64,000 nt of DNA from Serpentinimonas raichei (lineage in GTDB: Bacteria; Pseudomonadota; Gammaproteobacteria; Burkholderiales; Burkholderiaceae_C): assembly GCF_000828895.1 (NCBI RefSeq), contig NZ_AP014568.1, forward strand, positions 1,123,858-1,187,857, given 5' to 3'. Position numbers and translations under genes: made by a program. Position 1 is the first letter of the stretch; every line of letters begins with the position of its first letter. Below the pieces are notes generated by a model that was not told where the DNA came from, did not search any database, and saw only the letters and a list, made by a program, of their open reading frames with translations. Of the stretch, positions 1-8,670 are shown in pieces.

Positions 1-1208
1 ACGACCGCAAAACCGCGCCCGGCTTCACCCGCCCGCGCTGCCTCGACTGCGGCGTTGAGCGCCAAGATATTGGTCTGAAACGCGATGCCGTCGATGACGG
101 AGATGATTTCGCTGATTTTTTTCGACGCTTGCTGGATCTCGCTCATGGTATGCACCACGCTGCCCACCACCTCGCGCCCCTGTTGTGCACTCTGGCCGGC
201 GGTGCGGGCCAGCTCGCTGGCGGTGCGCGCTGAAGCGGCCGAGTGCCCGATGGCGTCCGACATGCTCTCCATGCTGGCGGCGGTCTGCTCCAGGTTGCTG
301 GCGCTTTGTTCGGTGCGCTCACTCAGGTTCTGGTTGCCCGCCGCAATTTCCTGTGCCACCGCCGTGATGCCGTCGGTGCCGTGGCGCACGTCGGCCACCA
401 CCTGGGCAATCTGATCGCGCATGGCGTTCAGGGTGCGGCTCATCTGGCCGAACTCATCGCCGCGCTCGATCGACAAACGCGCACCGATGTTGCCATCGGC
501 CATCTGCTGCGCAAAGACCATGACATCGTTCAGCGGCGCCCGTATGCTGCGAATCAGCACCGCTGCACCCCCCAAAATAAACAGGATCAGCACCCCCAGC
601 ATGGCGCTGGACCTGAGGATATTGGCGTTGCGGTATTCGGCAAACACCGCCTGCGACTGCTGCAACTGGGTGGCTTGCAGCGCCGCAAATTCGCGCAGGC
701 TGCTCATGTAGGGTGCAATACCGGGGTTGAACTGTTGGGCGATTTCTTGCATCGCCCCTGCCGCGTTGCCCTGCTCGCGCAGCGCCCTTGCCCGTGCCAG
801 CGAATCCAGCACCGCCTGGCGCTGCGCCGCAATGCGCTGCATCAGTTCGCGCTCGGGCGCGCTGGTGGCGAGCTCGGCGAGCCGGGTTTGCACCTCGTTA
901 ATCTGGCGCACCGTCTGGGGTATGAGCTCCCGGTACAGGGTTTCGAGTTCGGGGTTGGCCGAAATGAAAGTGGCTTGCACCCGCGTCACGTTGGTTTCCA
1001 CCAGCCCGGCCCAGAGCGTGGCCAGTTGCAGCTTTTCGCTCTTTTGCGCCAGCACGGCCTCCGATTGAGCTGTGATGGCGCGCGACTGCGTGGATGTGAC
1101 AAGGACCAAGCCGAGCAATCCAAACATCAGCAACACCACACCCAGCCACAACTTTGCCCCTACGCTCAGACCAGCGTATCTTGATGGCGCTTGCAAGCTA
1201 TGTTCCAT
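1..1208 (-). CDS. Methyl-accepting chemotaxis protein, 3' part cut by the window edge
   Basis: Chemoreceptor that would signal through CheA/CheW to the flagellar motor. Reading back from an ATG at 1208, about 402 codons are visible. They show a short cytoplasmic start, a first membrane helix (about residues 17-37), a periplasmic helical region of about 150 residues, a second membrane helix ([16 protein letters not shown]) near 540-600, a HAMP region ([18 protein letters not shown]) and the start of the signalling domain. The hairpin-tip sequence [20 protein letters not shown], the most conserved part of all MCPs, is encoded at about 35-100. The C-terminal end, including any methylation or CheR-tethering sequence, lies outside the window. 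The ligand cannot be told. The gene is transcribed away from the c-di-GMP regulator at 1504, with 295 bases between them. Confidence 0.93.
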   Translation of the reverse strand, partial: MEHSLQAPSRYAGLSVGAKLWLGVVLLMFGLLGLVLVTSTQSRAITAQSEAVLAQKSEKLQLATLWAGLVETNVTRVQATFISANPELETLYRELIPQTVRQINEVQTRLAELATSAPERELMQRIAAQRQAVLDSLARARALREQGNAAGAMQEIAQQFNPGIAPYMSSLREFAALQATQLQQSQAVFAEYRNANILRSSAMLGVLILFILGGAAVLIRSIRAPLNDVMVFAQQMADGNIGARLSIERGDEFGQMSRTLNAMRDQIAQVVADVRHGTDGITAVAQEIAAGNQNLSERTEQSASNLEQTAASMESMSDAIGHSAASARTASELARTAGQSAQQGREVVGSVVHTMSEIQQASKKISEIISVIDGIAFQTNILALNAAVEAARAGEAGRGFAV

Positions 1209-1280
1209 ACCGTTTCCCAACTTTCGTTTCTAAACATCCGTGTGGGCATCAAAGCCCAAATGCTGCCCAAATGCACGCAA

Positions 1281-1302
1281 AGTGCGTAAGCAGTGCGTAA
1301 GC
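1281..1302. repeat. Two tandem 11-bp repeats in the divergent intergenic region
   Basis: The unit AGTGCGTAAGC occurs twice back to back (1281-1291 and 1292-1302), preceded by the related GCACGCAA. One-turn spacing puts both copies on the same face of the helix, as expected of a regulator binding site, but no regulator is identified. The rest of the 1209-1503 gap holds no convincing gene. An open frame does run upstream of 1504 in phase with the next gene, but it lacks family-like sequence. Confidence 0.5.
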
Positions 1303-1503
1303 GGGGCGCATATTAACTCAAAGTCAGCGTTTGCACCGGGCTGGCAAGCAGACTCCCTCTACGCAAAATGCTATTATGAGCCGCTAAATCGCTTTTTGCG
1401 CGTGTTGTTGGCACATGCACGCAGTGCACCATCCAGCACCTCCGCATCGGCGCCACTACATGCTGCCCCTAAACCCGCACCATCAGCTTCAACGATTGCA
1501 TAC

Positions 1504-3741
1504 ATGACCGGCAAACCCTTGCAAGACCCGGCCGACATCTTCGTCTTTGCCGATGACCGCCCTGTGACGCCCCAAGACCTCACGCCGCCTAGCAAGCCTT
1601 GGCGCGTGCTGGTGGTCGATGACGACCCCGACGTGCACATCAGCACCGCCTTTGCGCTCGACCTCACCTGGACGTTGGAGCGCCCGATCGAGCTGCTGCG
1701 GGCCGAATCCGCAGCCCAAGCGCGCCAGATCTTGGCCGAAAACGCCGACATCGCCGTGGTCTTGCTCGACGTGGTGATGGAAACCGCCGACGCCGGCTTG
1801 TTGCTGGTGGACTACATCCGGCGCGAGCTCGGCCTGAGCGCCACGCGCATCGTGCTGCGCACCGGCCAGCCCGGCTACGCCCCCGAGCACGAGACCTTGG
1901 CGCGCTACGACATCAACGACTACCGCTCCAAGTCCGAACTCACGCAGCACAAACTCGTCTCCACCCTGATGGCGGCGGTGCGCGCCTACGAGCAGGTGCG
2001 AACCATTGAAGCCAGCCGGCGCGGCCTGCAGCAGATCGTGCTCAGCTCGGCCGAGCTGATGCAATTGAGCGGTTTGCAGCGCTTTGCCGACGGCGTGCTG
2101 ACGCAGGTGGCGGCCTTGCTGGGCGTGTCGCCGCACGGCTTGGTTTGCGCCCAAGGCCCGGCCCCGGGCGGCCCCTACACGGTGCTGGCCGCCGCCGGCC
2201 CTTTCGTGGCCCTAATCAACCAGCCGCTCGATGCGCTCAATGGCCACCCAGCCTTGGCGCATCTGCGACGGGCCCTGAAAAACCAGTGCAGCCAGTGGGG
2301 GGCCACCGAAACCGTGCTCTACGTGGGCAGCGAGCGCGGTTTGGACATGGCGATTTATCTGCCCACCCCGCTTCCACACGACGAAATCACGCGCCAACTG
2401 CTCGACGTGCTGTGCGTCAATCTCAGCGCCTGCCTGCGCAACCTCGACCTCGTGCAGCGCCTGCAACTGGTGGCCTACCAAGATCCGCTGCTGGGTATTG
2501 CGAACCGGGCCAGCTTGATCGAACGCATCGAGCGCACCGAGCACGGCAGCCATGCACTGCACCGCCTCATTTTGGCCGACATCGACGACTTCAACGGCAT
2601 CAACGAGCTCATGGGGCACCCTTTTGGCGACCGGGTGCTGCAGGCCGTGGCGCAGCGTCTGCTCGATTGCCTGCCGGCAGCCGTCACGGTGGCGCGCGTC
2701 TCGGGCAATGCCTTCGGCCTGTTTGGAGCCAACGAAGCGCTGCAAGCCGATCGGGTTCAACGAGCCCTCGAAGCGCCCCTGAGCGTGGCTGGCCAGCCCT
2801 TCAAGGTGCGGCTTTCCATGGGTTGTTGTGAAGAGGCAGACCTGAGCCCATCGGGCGCCGATGCGCTCAAAAACGCCTCCATCGCGCTCAAGCACGCCAA
2901 GCTGCAGCACCGGGGTGCCTTGGTCTGCTTCGACGCCGACATGGCGCAGCGCTCGCGCCACCACGCCGAGCTGCTGGAGCGCCTCACCGCCGCCTTCAAC
3001 GACAAGCAGTTGTTCCTCGTCTATCAGCCGCAAATCGACCTCGAGTCGGGCGCCGTAATCGGCCTCGAAGCCCTGCTGCGCTGGCGCCGCGAAGACGGCC
3101 AAATGGTGCCGCCCGACCGTTTTATCCCGGTGGCTGAACAGTCGGGTCTGATCGACAGCTTGGGGTTGTGGGTCTTTAAAACCGCCTGCCACGATATGCA
3201 GCGCCTGATTGCAGCCGGCTTGGCCCCCAAGCTGATGGCAGTCAACGTGTCGGTGGCGCAGTTCAAGAACCCCGCCTTTGTGGGTCAGATCGAACAGGCT
3301 TTGCTCGATTCGGGCCTGGCGGCGAACCGGGTCGAGCTCGAGATCACCGAATCGGTGGCGGCGCTTGGGCACGGCGTGGTCGAGCCCCTGCTGCAGCGCT
3401 TGCGCCGGCTGGGGTTTTCGGTGGCCATTGACGATTTTGGCACCGGCTATTCTTCGCTGGCCTATCTGGAGCGGCTGCCGCTGGACCGCATCAAGATCGA
3501 CCGCGAGTTTGTGAGCCAGTTGCAGCAGGGCCAAGAAGCGCGCATCGCGGCCCTGATCGCCCAGCTGGGTGCCAAACTCGGGCTGCGCGTGCTGGCCGAA
3601 GGCATCGAAGACGCGGCGGTGTGGCGCAAACTGCAGGCCATCGGCTGCCACGAGGGGCAAGGCTTTCACATCGCCAAGCCCATGCCTTTTGATGATCTGC
3701 CAGCATGGTTGCGCGAGTGGAACACCCGTGCACACGGCTAA
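1504..3741 (+). CDS. Response regulator with DUF3369-like, degenerate GGDEF and intact EAL domains
   Basis: Likely two-component output protein that hydrolyses cyclic di-GMP. From the ATG at 1504 it is 745 residues. A receiver domain (about 34-160) has an acidic pocket at Asp39-41 and a candidate phospho-acceptor Asp90 (VVLLDVVME). Next comes a DUF3369-like middle domain (about 165-320) and a diguanylate cyclase fold in which the GGDEF signature reads SGNAF, so cyclase activity is unlikely. The C-terminal EAL domain keeps its catalytic set: EALLRW, VNVSVAQF, EITESVA, IDDFGTGYSS, DRIKID, LAEGIED and EGQGFHIAKPM. The open frame extends upstream to 1240, but that part is compositionally poor, and 1504 sits just before the receiver. 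The next gene starts 37 bases after its stop, suggesting one operon with a binding protein and a kinase. Confidence 0.88.
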   Translation: MTGKPLQDPADIFVFADDRPVTPQDLTPPSKPWRVLVVDDDPDVHISTAFALDLTWTLERPIELLRAESAAQARQILAENADIAVVLLDVVMETADAGLLLVDYIRRELGLSATRIVLRTGQPGYAPEHETLARYDINDYRSKSELTQHKLVSTLMAAVRAYEQVRTIEASRRGLQQIVLSSAELMQLSGLQRFADGVLTQVAALLGVSPHGLVCAQGPAPGGPYTVLAAAGPFVALINQPLDALNGHPALAHLRRALKNQCSQWGATETVLYVGSERGLDMAIYLPTPLPHDEITRQLLDVLCVNLSACLRNLDLVQRLQLVAYQDPLLGIANRASLIERIERTEHGSHALHRLILADIDDFNGINELMGHPFGDRVLQAVAQRLLDCLPAAVTVARVSGNAFGLFGANEALQADRVQRALEAPLSVAGQPFKVRLSMGCCEEADLSPSGADALKNASIALKHAKLQHRGALVCFDADMAQRSRHHAELLERLTAAFNDKQLFLVYQPQIDLESGAVIGLEALLRWRREDGQMVPPDRFIPVAEQSGLIDSLGLWVFKTACHDMQRLIAAGLAPKLMAVNVSVAQFKNPAFVGQIEQALLDSGLAANRVELEITESVAALGHGVVEPLLQRLRRLGFSVAIDDFGTGYSSLAYLERLPLDRIKIDREFVSQLQQGQEARIAALIAQLGAKLGLRVLAEGIEDAAVWRKLQAIGCHEGQGFHIAKPMPFDDLPAWLREWNTRAHG

Positions 3742-3778
3742 ACCAGCGTGCCCCCCTAATGCAACCCACAAAGCCAGC

Positions 3779-4918
3779 ATGAGCACCGCCAATCCGACGC
3801 GCCGCCGCTTGCTGCTGCGCGCGGCCGCTTGGCCCATAGGGAGTGCCCTTGCGGCAGCCGGCTTATCGGCTTGTGCGCAGCAGACTCCGGTTCGGCTGGC
3901 CGTGCTGGGAGGGCTCACAGGGCCTGTCAGCGATTTGGGTCTGGCCATGCGTGATGGTGTGTTGCTGGCAGTCGAGCTTGCACGCGCGGCCGGGCGGGCG
4001 GTTGAGCTGCTGGAATTTGACGATGCACAAAACCCCAACAAGCTGCCCGAGGTGGCGCTGCGCATGGCCAGCGCGCAGGTGGCTGCCGTGGTTGGGCCGG
4101 TAACCAGCAACATTGCACAAGCCTGGATCCCCTTGGCGCAGCAGCATGGATTGCTCACGGTGTCGCCAGCCGCGACCAGCGACGATTTCAGCGGCCTAGA
4201 TGACCAGTTTTTCCGCGTCAGCGCCAGCACGAGTGAGTACGCCACGCAAAGCGCTGCTTTCGCAGTGCAGCGGCGCGGCTGGCGCCGGCTGGCACTGATC
4301 CGCGACGACTCCAACGCCGTTTTCACGCGCAGTTGGGCCGATTTTTTTGCAACCCAAGCACGCAGCTTGGGGGCCACGGTGGCCGAACCGGTGCCGTACC
4401 GCGGACCGCTAACACCACTGCAAGCGCAAACCGTGCTGCAGCAAGCCCTTGAGCAGCAGCCCGAGGTGCTGGTGTTGGTCGCCAACGCCAATGACGCGGC
4501 CTTGCTGGCTCAACTGGCGCGGCAGCTCCAGCCAGCCACAGCGCTCTTTGCCGCCGAATGGGCCTCATCGAGGCAGCTCATCGTGCGTGGCGGACGCGCC
4601 GTGGAGGGCATGTTGGTCGCGCAATTTGTCGATCGCAACAACCGCTCTGAAAGCTACCTGCTGTTTTTGCAACGTTTTGAGCAGCGCTTTCGGCGCTCCC
4701 CCGAGTTTGCCGAAGTCGTGGCCTACGACGCCGCCCAAGTTCTGCTGCACGGATTGGCGCAGCAGGCGCCGGACGAAACCCTCAAAGCCACGCTGCTGCG
4801 CGTGCGCACCTTCCCCGGCTTGCAAGACGCCATCACCTTTGACGATTATGGCGACAGCCAACGCCCCATGGTGATGAGCGAAATCCGCAATGGCCGTTTC
4901 ATCACCCTTGGCGCATGA
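3779..4918 (+). CDS. Periplasmic ligand-binding protein, branched-chain amino acid (type 1) family
   Basis: Solute-binding protein of the LivJ/Peripla_BP_6 class, 379 residues. The N-terminus has an arginine-rich start (TRRRLLLRAA), a hydrophobic stretch and LSAC, a plausible lipobox or signal cleavage region. The mature part begins VRLAVLGGLTGPVSDLG, the usual first beta strand and ligand loop. VVGPVTSNIA and VSPAATSDDF follow. No ABC permease or ATPase genes are nearby; instead the gene overlaps a membrane histidine kinase by four bases (ATGA at 4915-4918) and follows the c-di-GMP regulator. This context suggests that it presents a ligand to the kinase rather than feeding a transporter. The ligand is unknown; amino acids, amides or small organic acids are typical for the family. 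Confidence 0.85.
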   Translation: MSTANPTRRRLLLRAAAWPIGSALAAAGLSACAQQTPVRLAVLGGLTGPVSDLGLAMRDGVLLAVELARAAGRAVELLEFDDAQNPNKLPEVALRMASAQVAAVVGPVTSNIAQAWIPLAQQHGLLTVSPAATSDDFSGLDDQFFRVSASTSEYATQSAAFAVQRRGWRRLALIRDDSNAVFTRSWADFFATQARSLGATVAEPVPYRGPLTPLQAQTVLQQALEQQPEVLVLVANANDAALLAQLARQLQPATALFAAEWASSRQLIVRGGRAVEGMLVAQFVDRNNRSESYLLFLQRFEQRFRRSPEFAEVVAYDAAQVLLHGLAQQAPDETLKATLLRVRTFPGLQDAITFDDYGDSQRPMVMSEIRNGRFITLGA

Positions 4919-7269
4919 AAGTGGTGCGCACGCTGTCGATCCGCCGCCTGCTGGTGGGCCAGTTCGCGCTGGTGCTGGTGTTGGCGATTGCCTTGGTGGT
5001 GGTGATGATGGTGGCGTGGCGCCTGCCCCTGGCCCGTGAACAGCAGCGCCACGAGCAGCAGCGCATGGCCGCCGTGGTGGCGCAGCAGGTGCAGGGGCGG
5101 CTCGATGTCACCGAGTTGCTCACGGCCATGTTGAGAGGTGCCCACCCCGCCGGGCCGATCGAGGGCGGATTGGTCCACCCCCAAGTGCGCCGGTTTGCGC
5201 AGCAACTGGCCGATCAGGCCATCACGTTTCAGGCCATTTACTGGGTCGGTCCAGACGGTTTGGTGATCGATTTCGTGCTTCCCTTCAGCCTTGACGAACC
5301 CGCTGTCATGGCCCGGGTGGGGGCCGACCTGAGCAATCTGCCGGTTTTGCGCTTGGCGGCCCAAGGTCAACATCCGGTTTGGAGCGACCAGTACCTCTCA
5401 CCTCTGATGGGGCTGCCGGTGGTGGCACTGGCACTGCCGTTGCCCAATGGTTTCATGATCGCCGAAGTCTCGGTGCAAGAATTGGTGGCCGCCACCGCCG
5501 ACTGGGGCGCGCACGGCGATCTGCTGGTGTTGCTCACCGATGGCACGGGCGAGTTGCTCGGCTCACCCGACCCGCTCGACCCGCTGCACCGGCGCAACAT
5601 CGCCAACCTAGCGCCGATCGCCCACGCCCTCGGCGGGACGCAGGCGCACGGTCGCATCGATCACTTGGGCGAAACCTTCGAGGGCTATGCCCTGCGCATC
5701 GACCGCCTAGGATGGGTGGCTTTCACGGGCCAGCCGCTGCTGCTGGCTCGCACCGGCGAACGGGCGGCCATCGTCGTCACCGGGCTGACGGTGTTGTTTG
5801 CAATTGGCTTTGGCTTGCTGCTCAACCTGCTCGTGTCCACGCTCATTGGGCGCCATTTGAAACGCAGCGTGGCCTATTCCGACGCCGTGGCGCGCGGCGA
5901 CTACGACGCGGCACCGCCCCACAGCCGCATCACCGAAGTGCAACGCCTCGAGCACAGCCTGAGCCGCATGGCGCAGGAAATCCGCCGCCGCGAGCAGCAG
6001 TTGCGCGCCATCATCGACCTGGGCCCCACGGTGGCGGTGCAAATTTACGACCGCCACAGCCGCGTCCTCGACTGGAACCCAGCCACAGAACGCATACTGG
6101 GCTACAGCCGCGAGCAAGCGCTGGGCAAGCGGCCTTGCGATTTGTACTACGATGCCCAGCAGCAGGCCGACTTTGAGGCCATCTTGGCGCGCATTGCCGA
6201 AACCGGCGTGCCCTTTGGCCCGTTCGAAGGCGCGCTGCGCGGTGCCGATGGCAATCTGCGCTGGATTTACTCCACCACGTTTTCGATTCCTGGGCCACAG
6301 GAAGGCGAGCTGCAGTTCGTCTGCATGGACATTGACATCAGCGAAATCAAAAGGCTGGAAGCCGAGCTGCGCAGCCTCAACAGCGAGCTCGAAGACCGGG
6401 TGCAGCAGCGCACCCAGAGCCTCGAACAGGCCAATAACGAACTGCAACGCACCCTGAACGAACTGCGCTCCACCCAAGACCGGTTGGTCCAAGCCGACAA
6501 ACTGGCCGCCTTGGGCAGCCTGGTGGCCGGGGTGGCGCACGAACTCAACACCCCGATCGGCAACGCCCTGATGGCGACGAGCACGCTACAAGAGAGCCTG
6601 CGTCAGTTCCGCGAGCGCCTGCAGCAGGGGCTGCGGCGCAGCGAGCTCGACGCCTTTGTGCAACAAGTGGGCACGGCCGACGACATCGCCACGCGCAACC
6701 TCGAGCGCGCCGCCGAGCTCATCAGCAGCTTCAAGCAGGTGGCGGTGGACCAGACCAGCTCGCAGCGGCGCCGCTTCGAACTGGCCGAGGTGGTGCACGA
6801 AATTTTGCTCACGCTGCAGCCGGTGCTCAAGCGCAGCCCGTTTGCGGTTGAAGTGCAGGTGCCTAGCGGCATCTGGCTTGACAGCTACCCCGGCCCGCTC
6901 GGGCAGGTGTTGGCCAATCTGATCCAGAACGCCTTGCTGCATGGGCTGCAGGGTCGACCCAGCGGTTGCGTGCGCATCGATGCCGCCGTTGAAGGCGAGC
7001 ACCTGCGACTCAGCGTGAGCGACGACGGCAAGGGTATTTCCCAGCACCTGCAAGACCGCGTGTTCGAGCCCTTCTTCACCACCCGGCTGGGTCAAGGCGG
7101 TAGCGGGCTGGGCCTGCACATCGTGCACAACCTCGTGACCGGGGTGCTGGGGGGGCGCATCGCGCTCCAGAGCAACCCGGGCCATGGGGCGCGCTTCACC
7201 ATCCAGTGCCCGCTGTTGGCCCCGCGCGAGGCTGCCCCGGTCAGCGACAACCCCGAGCCCGCCGCTTGA
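4915..7269 (+). CDS. Membrane sensor histidine kinase with large periplasmic domain, HAMP and PAS
   Basis: 784-residue sensor kinase. A first membrane helix (about 11-38, rich in Leu/Val/Ala) is followed by a periplasmic region of about 240 residues, probably Cache-like. Then come a second helix (about 283-313), a HAMP segment, a PAS domain (about 360-480, with DWNPATERILGYSREQA), a coiled coil, and the kinase core. The H-box VAGVAHELNTPIGN puts the phospho-accepting histidine at residue 542. N-box (LANLIQNALLHG), DDGKGI and GSGLGLHIVHNL are intact. Its start overlaps the stop of the binding-protein gene, so translation is probably coupled. I infer that it senses the loaded binding protein and phosphorylates the EAL regulator at 1504. 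Its stop is one base from the stop of the convergent ligB. Confidence 0.9.
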   Translation: MKVVRTLSIRRLLVGQFALVLVLAIALVVVMMVAWRLPLAREQQRHEQQRMAAVVAQQVQGRLDVTELLTAMLRGAHPAGPIEGGLVHPQVRRFAQQLADQAITFQAIYWVGPDGLVIDFVLPFSLDEPAVMARVGADLSNLPVLRLAAQGQHPVWSDQYLSPLMGLPVVALALPLPNGFMIAEVSVQELVAATADWGAHGDLLVLLTDGTGELLGSPDPLDPLHRRNIANLAPIAHALGGTQAHGRIDHLGETFEGYALRIDRLGWVAFTGQPLLLARTGERAAIVVTGLTVLFAIGFGLLLNLLVSTLIGRHLKRSVAYSDAVARGDYDAAPPHSRITEVQRLEHSLSRMAQEIRRREQQLRAIIDLGPTVAVQIYDRHSRVLDWNPATERILGYSREQALGKRPCDLYYDAQQQADFEAILARIAETGVPFGPFEGALRGADGNLRWIYSTTFSIPGPQEGELQFVCMDIDISEIKRLEAELRSLNSELEDRVQQRTQSLEQANNELQRTLNELRSTQDRLVQADKLAALGSLVAGVAHELNTPIGNALMATSTLQESLRQFRERLQQGLRRSELDAFVQQVGTADDIATRNLERAAELISSFKQVAVDQTSSQRRRFELAEVVHEILLTLQPVLKRSPFAVEVQVPSGIWLDSYPGPLGQVLANLIQNALLHGLQGRPSGCVRIDAAVEGEHLRLSVSDDGKGISQHLQDRVFEPFFTTRLGQGGSGLGLHIVHNLVTGVLGGRIALQSNPGHGARFTIQCPLLAPREAAPVSDNPEPAA

Positions 7270-8121
7270 TCAGGCCAGGCACTCCAGCGCCAGCACCCCG
7301 GTGGCGGTGTTGGAGATCGGGATGTGGTAGTTGCCGTGCACCTTGCGCACCCCGGCCCCGCCGCGTGTCAGGGCGGCGCGCATGGCCAGCCACATCAGCA
7401 GCTCCACGCCCTGGGTGCCGGCGCGCTCGACCAGCTCCAGATCGCTGAACTGGGTCGCCCACTCGGGGTTGGAAACCATGCTCTCGAGGAACTGCTGGTC
7501 GAAAGCTTTGTTGATGAAGCCGGCGCGCTCGCCCTCGAGCTGGTGGCTTAAGCCCCCGGTGGCCATGACCAGCACCCGTTTGTCGCTCTCCCAAGCGGCG
7601 ATGGCCTCGCCCACGGCCCGGCCGAGCTGATAGACGCGCCGCGCCGTGGGCAGCGGAAACTGCACCGTGTTGATGTCGATCGGCACGATCTGCACCGGAG
7701 CCACCTCGTGCGTGGGCCAAAACAGCTTCAACGGCAGCGAACAGGCGTGATCGACCAGCATCTCCTGGCAAGTCACAATATCAAACTCGCTCGCCACCAG
7801 GTGCCGGATGATCTGCCACGAAAGCTCCGGGCAGCCCGCCAGCGGCGGCAGCGTGGGGATGCCCCAGCCTTCGTCGGCGTTGCGGTACTCGGCCGCGGCC
7901 CCGACGGCAAAGGTCGGCATTTTGTCGAGGAAAAAGTTGAGCCCGTGGTCGTTGTAGAACACCACCACCACCTCGGGGCGCACCTGTTCCAGCCAGCGGT
8001 GGATGGGGGGAAAGCCGTCGAAAAAGGGCTTCCAATACGGCTCTTGCTGCCAGCCTTTGGCAATTGCGTTGCCGATGGCGGGTATGTGCGAGGTGGCCAA
8101 GCCACCGAGTAGGGTTGCCAT
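7270..8121 (-). CDS. ligB: Protocatechuate 4,5-dioxygenase, beta (catalytic) subunit
   Basis: Class III extradiol dioxygenase subunit that opens the protocatechuate ring between C4 and C5, giving 4-carboxy-2-hydroxymuconate semialdehyde. The 283-residue protein starts ATSHIPAIGNAI, with His12 as the first iron ligand. VVVFYNDHGLNFF supplies the second (His59), and TQGVELLMWLAMR near the C-terminus holds the likely Glu ligand. ADEGWG and TGGLSHQLEGERAGFINKAF also match the known LigB of Sphingobium. The start has a good ribosome site (AAGGAAACCCC). It lies 59 bases behind ligA on the same strand. Genes for later steps of the 4,5-cleavage pathway are not in the window. Confidence 0.92.
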   Translation of the reverse strand: MATLLGGLATSHIPAIGNAIAKGWQQEPYWKPFFDGFPPIHRWLEQVRPEVVVVFYNDHGLNFFLDKMPTFAVGAAAEYRNADEGWGIPTLPPLAGCPELSWQIIRHLVASEFDIVTCQEMLVDHACSLPLKLFWPTHEVAPVQIVPIDINTVQFPLPTARRVYQLGRAVGEAIAAWESDKRVLVMATGGLSHQLEGERAGFINKAFDQQFLESMVSNPEWATQFSDLELVERAGTQGVELLMWLAMRAALTRGGAGVRKVHGNYHIPISNTATGVLALECLA

Positions 8122-8180
8122 GATGGGGTTTCCTTGGGACGACGCAGAGGATGGGTGGGTTGCCGGCGCGGGTGGGGGGG

Positions 8181-8564
8181 TTAGCGCGCAGCCGCTGGCC
8201 AGTCAGGCTGTTGGTTGGCCGCTGCCAGTTTGGCCATGAATTCGGGCTTGCTGACACCGGTCTGCTGGGCCCCGATGTCTTGCATATTGAGGCCGAAAAT
8301 GCCGGCAAACTTGGCCAGATAGTAGGCGTTGCCACCGGCTTGCAGCAGCGCCAGCACCTGCTTGGAGCGCACCGCCTCGGCCTGCTGCGGGTTCAGGCCG
8401 TACTGGGCCATGTAGCCTTCGGGGTCGGCCACGAAAGCCTCGCGATTTTCCTTGTCGTTGAAAGAAAAACACATTTTGTTGAGGGCGTAGCCTTTTTGGG
8501 CCATGCTGCCGTCAAACGGGGTGGTGCCGGGGATGTCGTGGGTGTCGCTCACGGGGCTGCTCAT
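8181..8564 (-). CDS. ligA: Protocatechuate 4,5-dioxygenase, alpha subunit
   Basis: Small helical partner of LigB that caps the active site and is needed for protocatechuate ring cleavage. 127 residues from the ATG at 8564, which follows AGGAG at a good distance. The open frame extends further upstream but without a ribosome site or family sequence. Recognisable parts are IPGTTPFDGSMAQKGYALNK and the stretch around AFVADPEGYMAQYGL, typical of LigA. It is the first gene of the ligAB pair and is divergent from a LysR regulator, whose start is about 100 bases away. That regulator probably controls it. Confidence 0.9.
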   Translation of the reverse strand: MSSPVSDTHDIPGTTPFDGSMAQKGYALNKMCFSFNDKENREAFVADPEGYMAQYGLNPQQAEAVRSKQVLALLQAGGNAYYLAKFAGIFGLNMQDIGAQQTGVSKPEFMAKLAAANQQPDWPAAAR

Positions 8565-8670
8565 GCTTGGGTCTCCTGATGGGGTCGGGTGGCGCGCTTG
8601 AAATGCATACAGTGGCGCCAGTGTGGCGCATGAATTGACTTCGATCAAGCAATCGGTCATCATGCAACCC

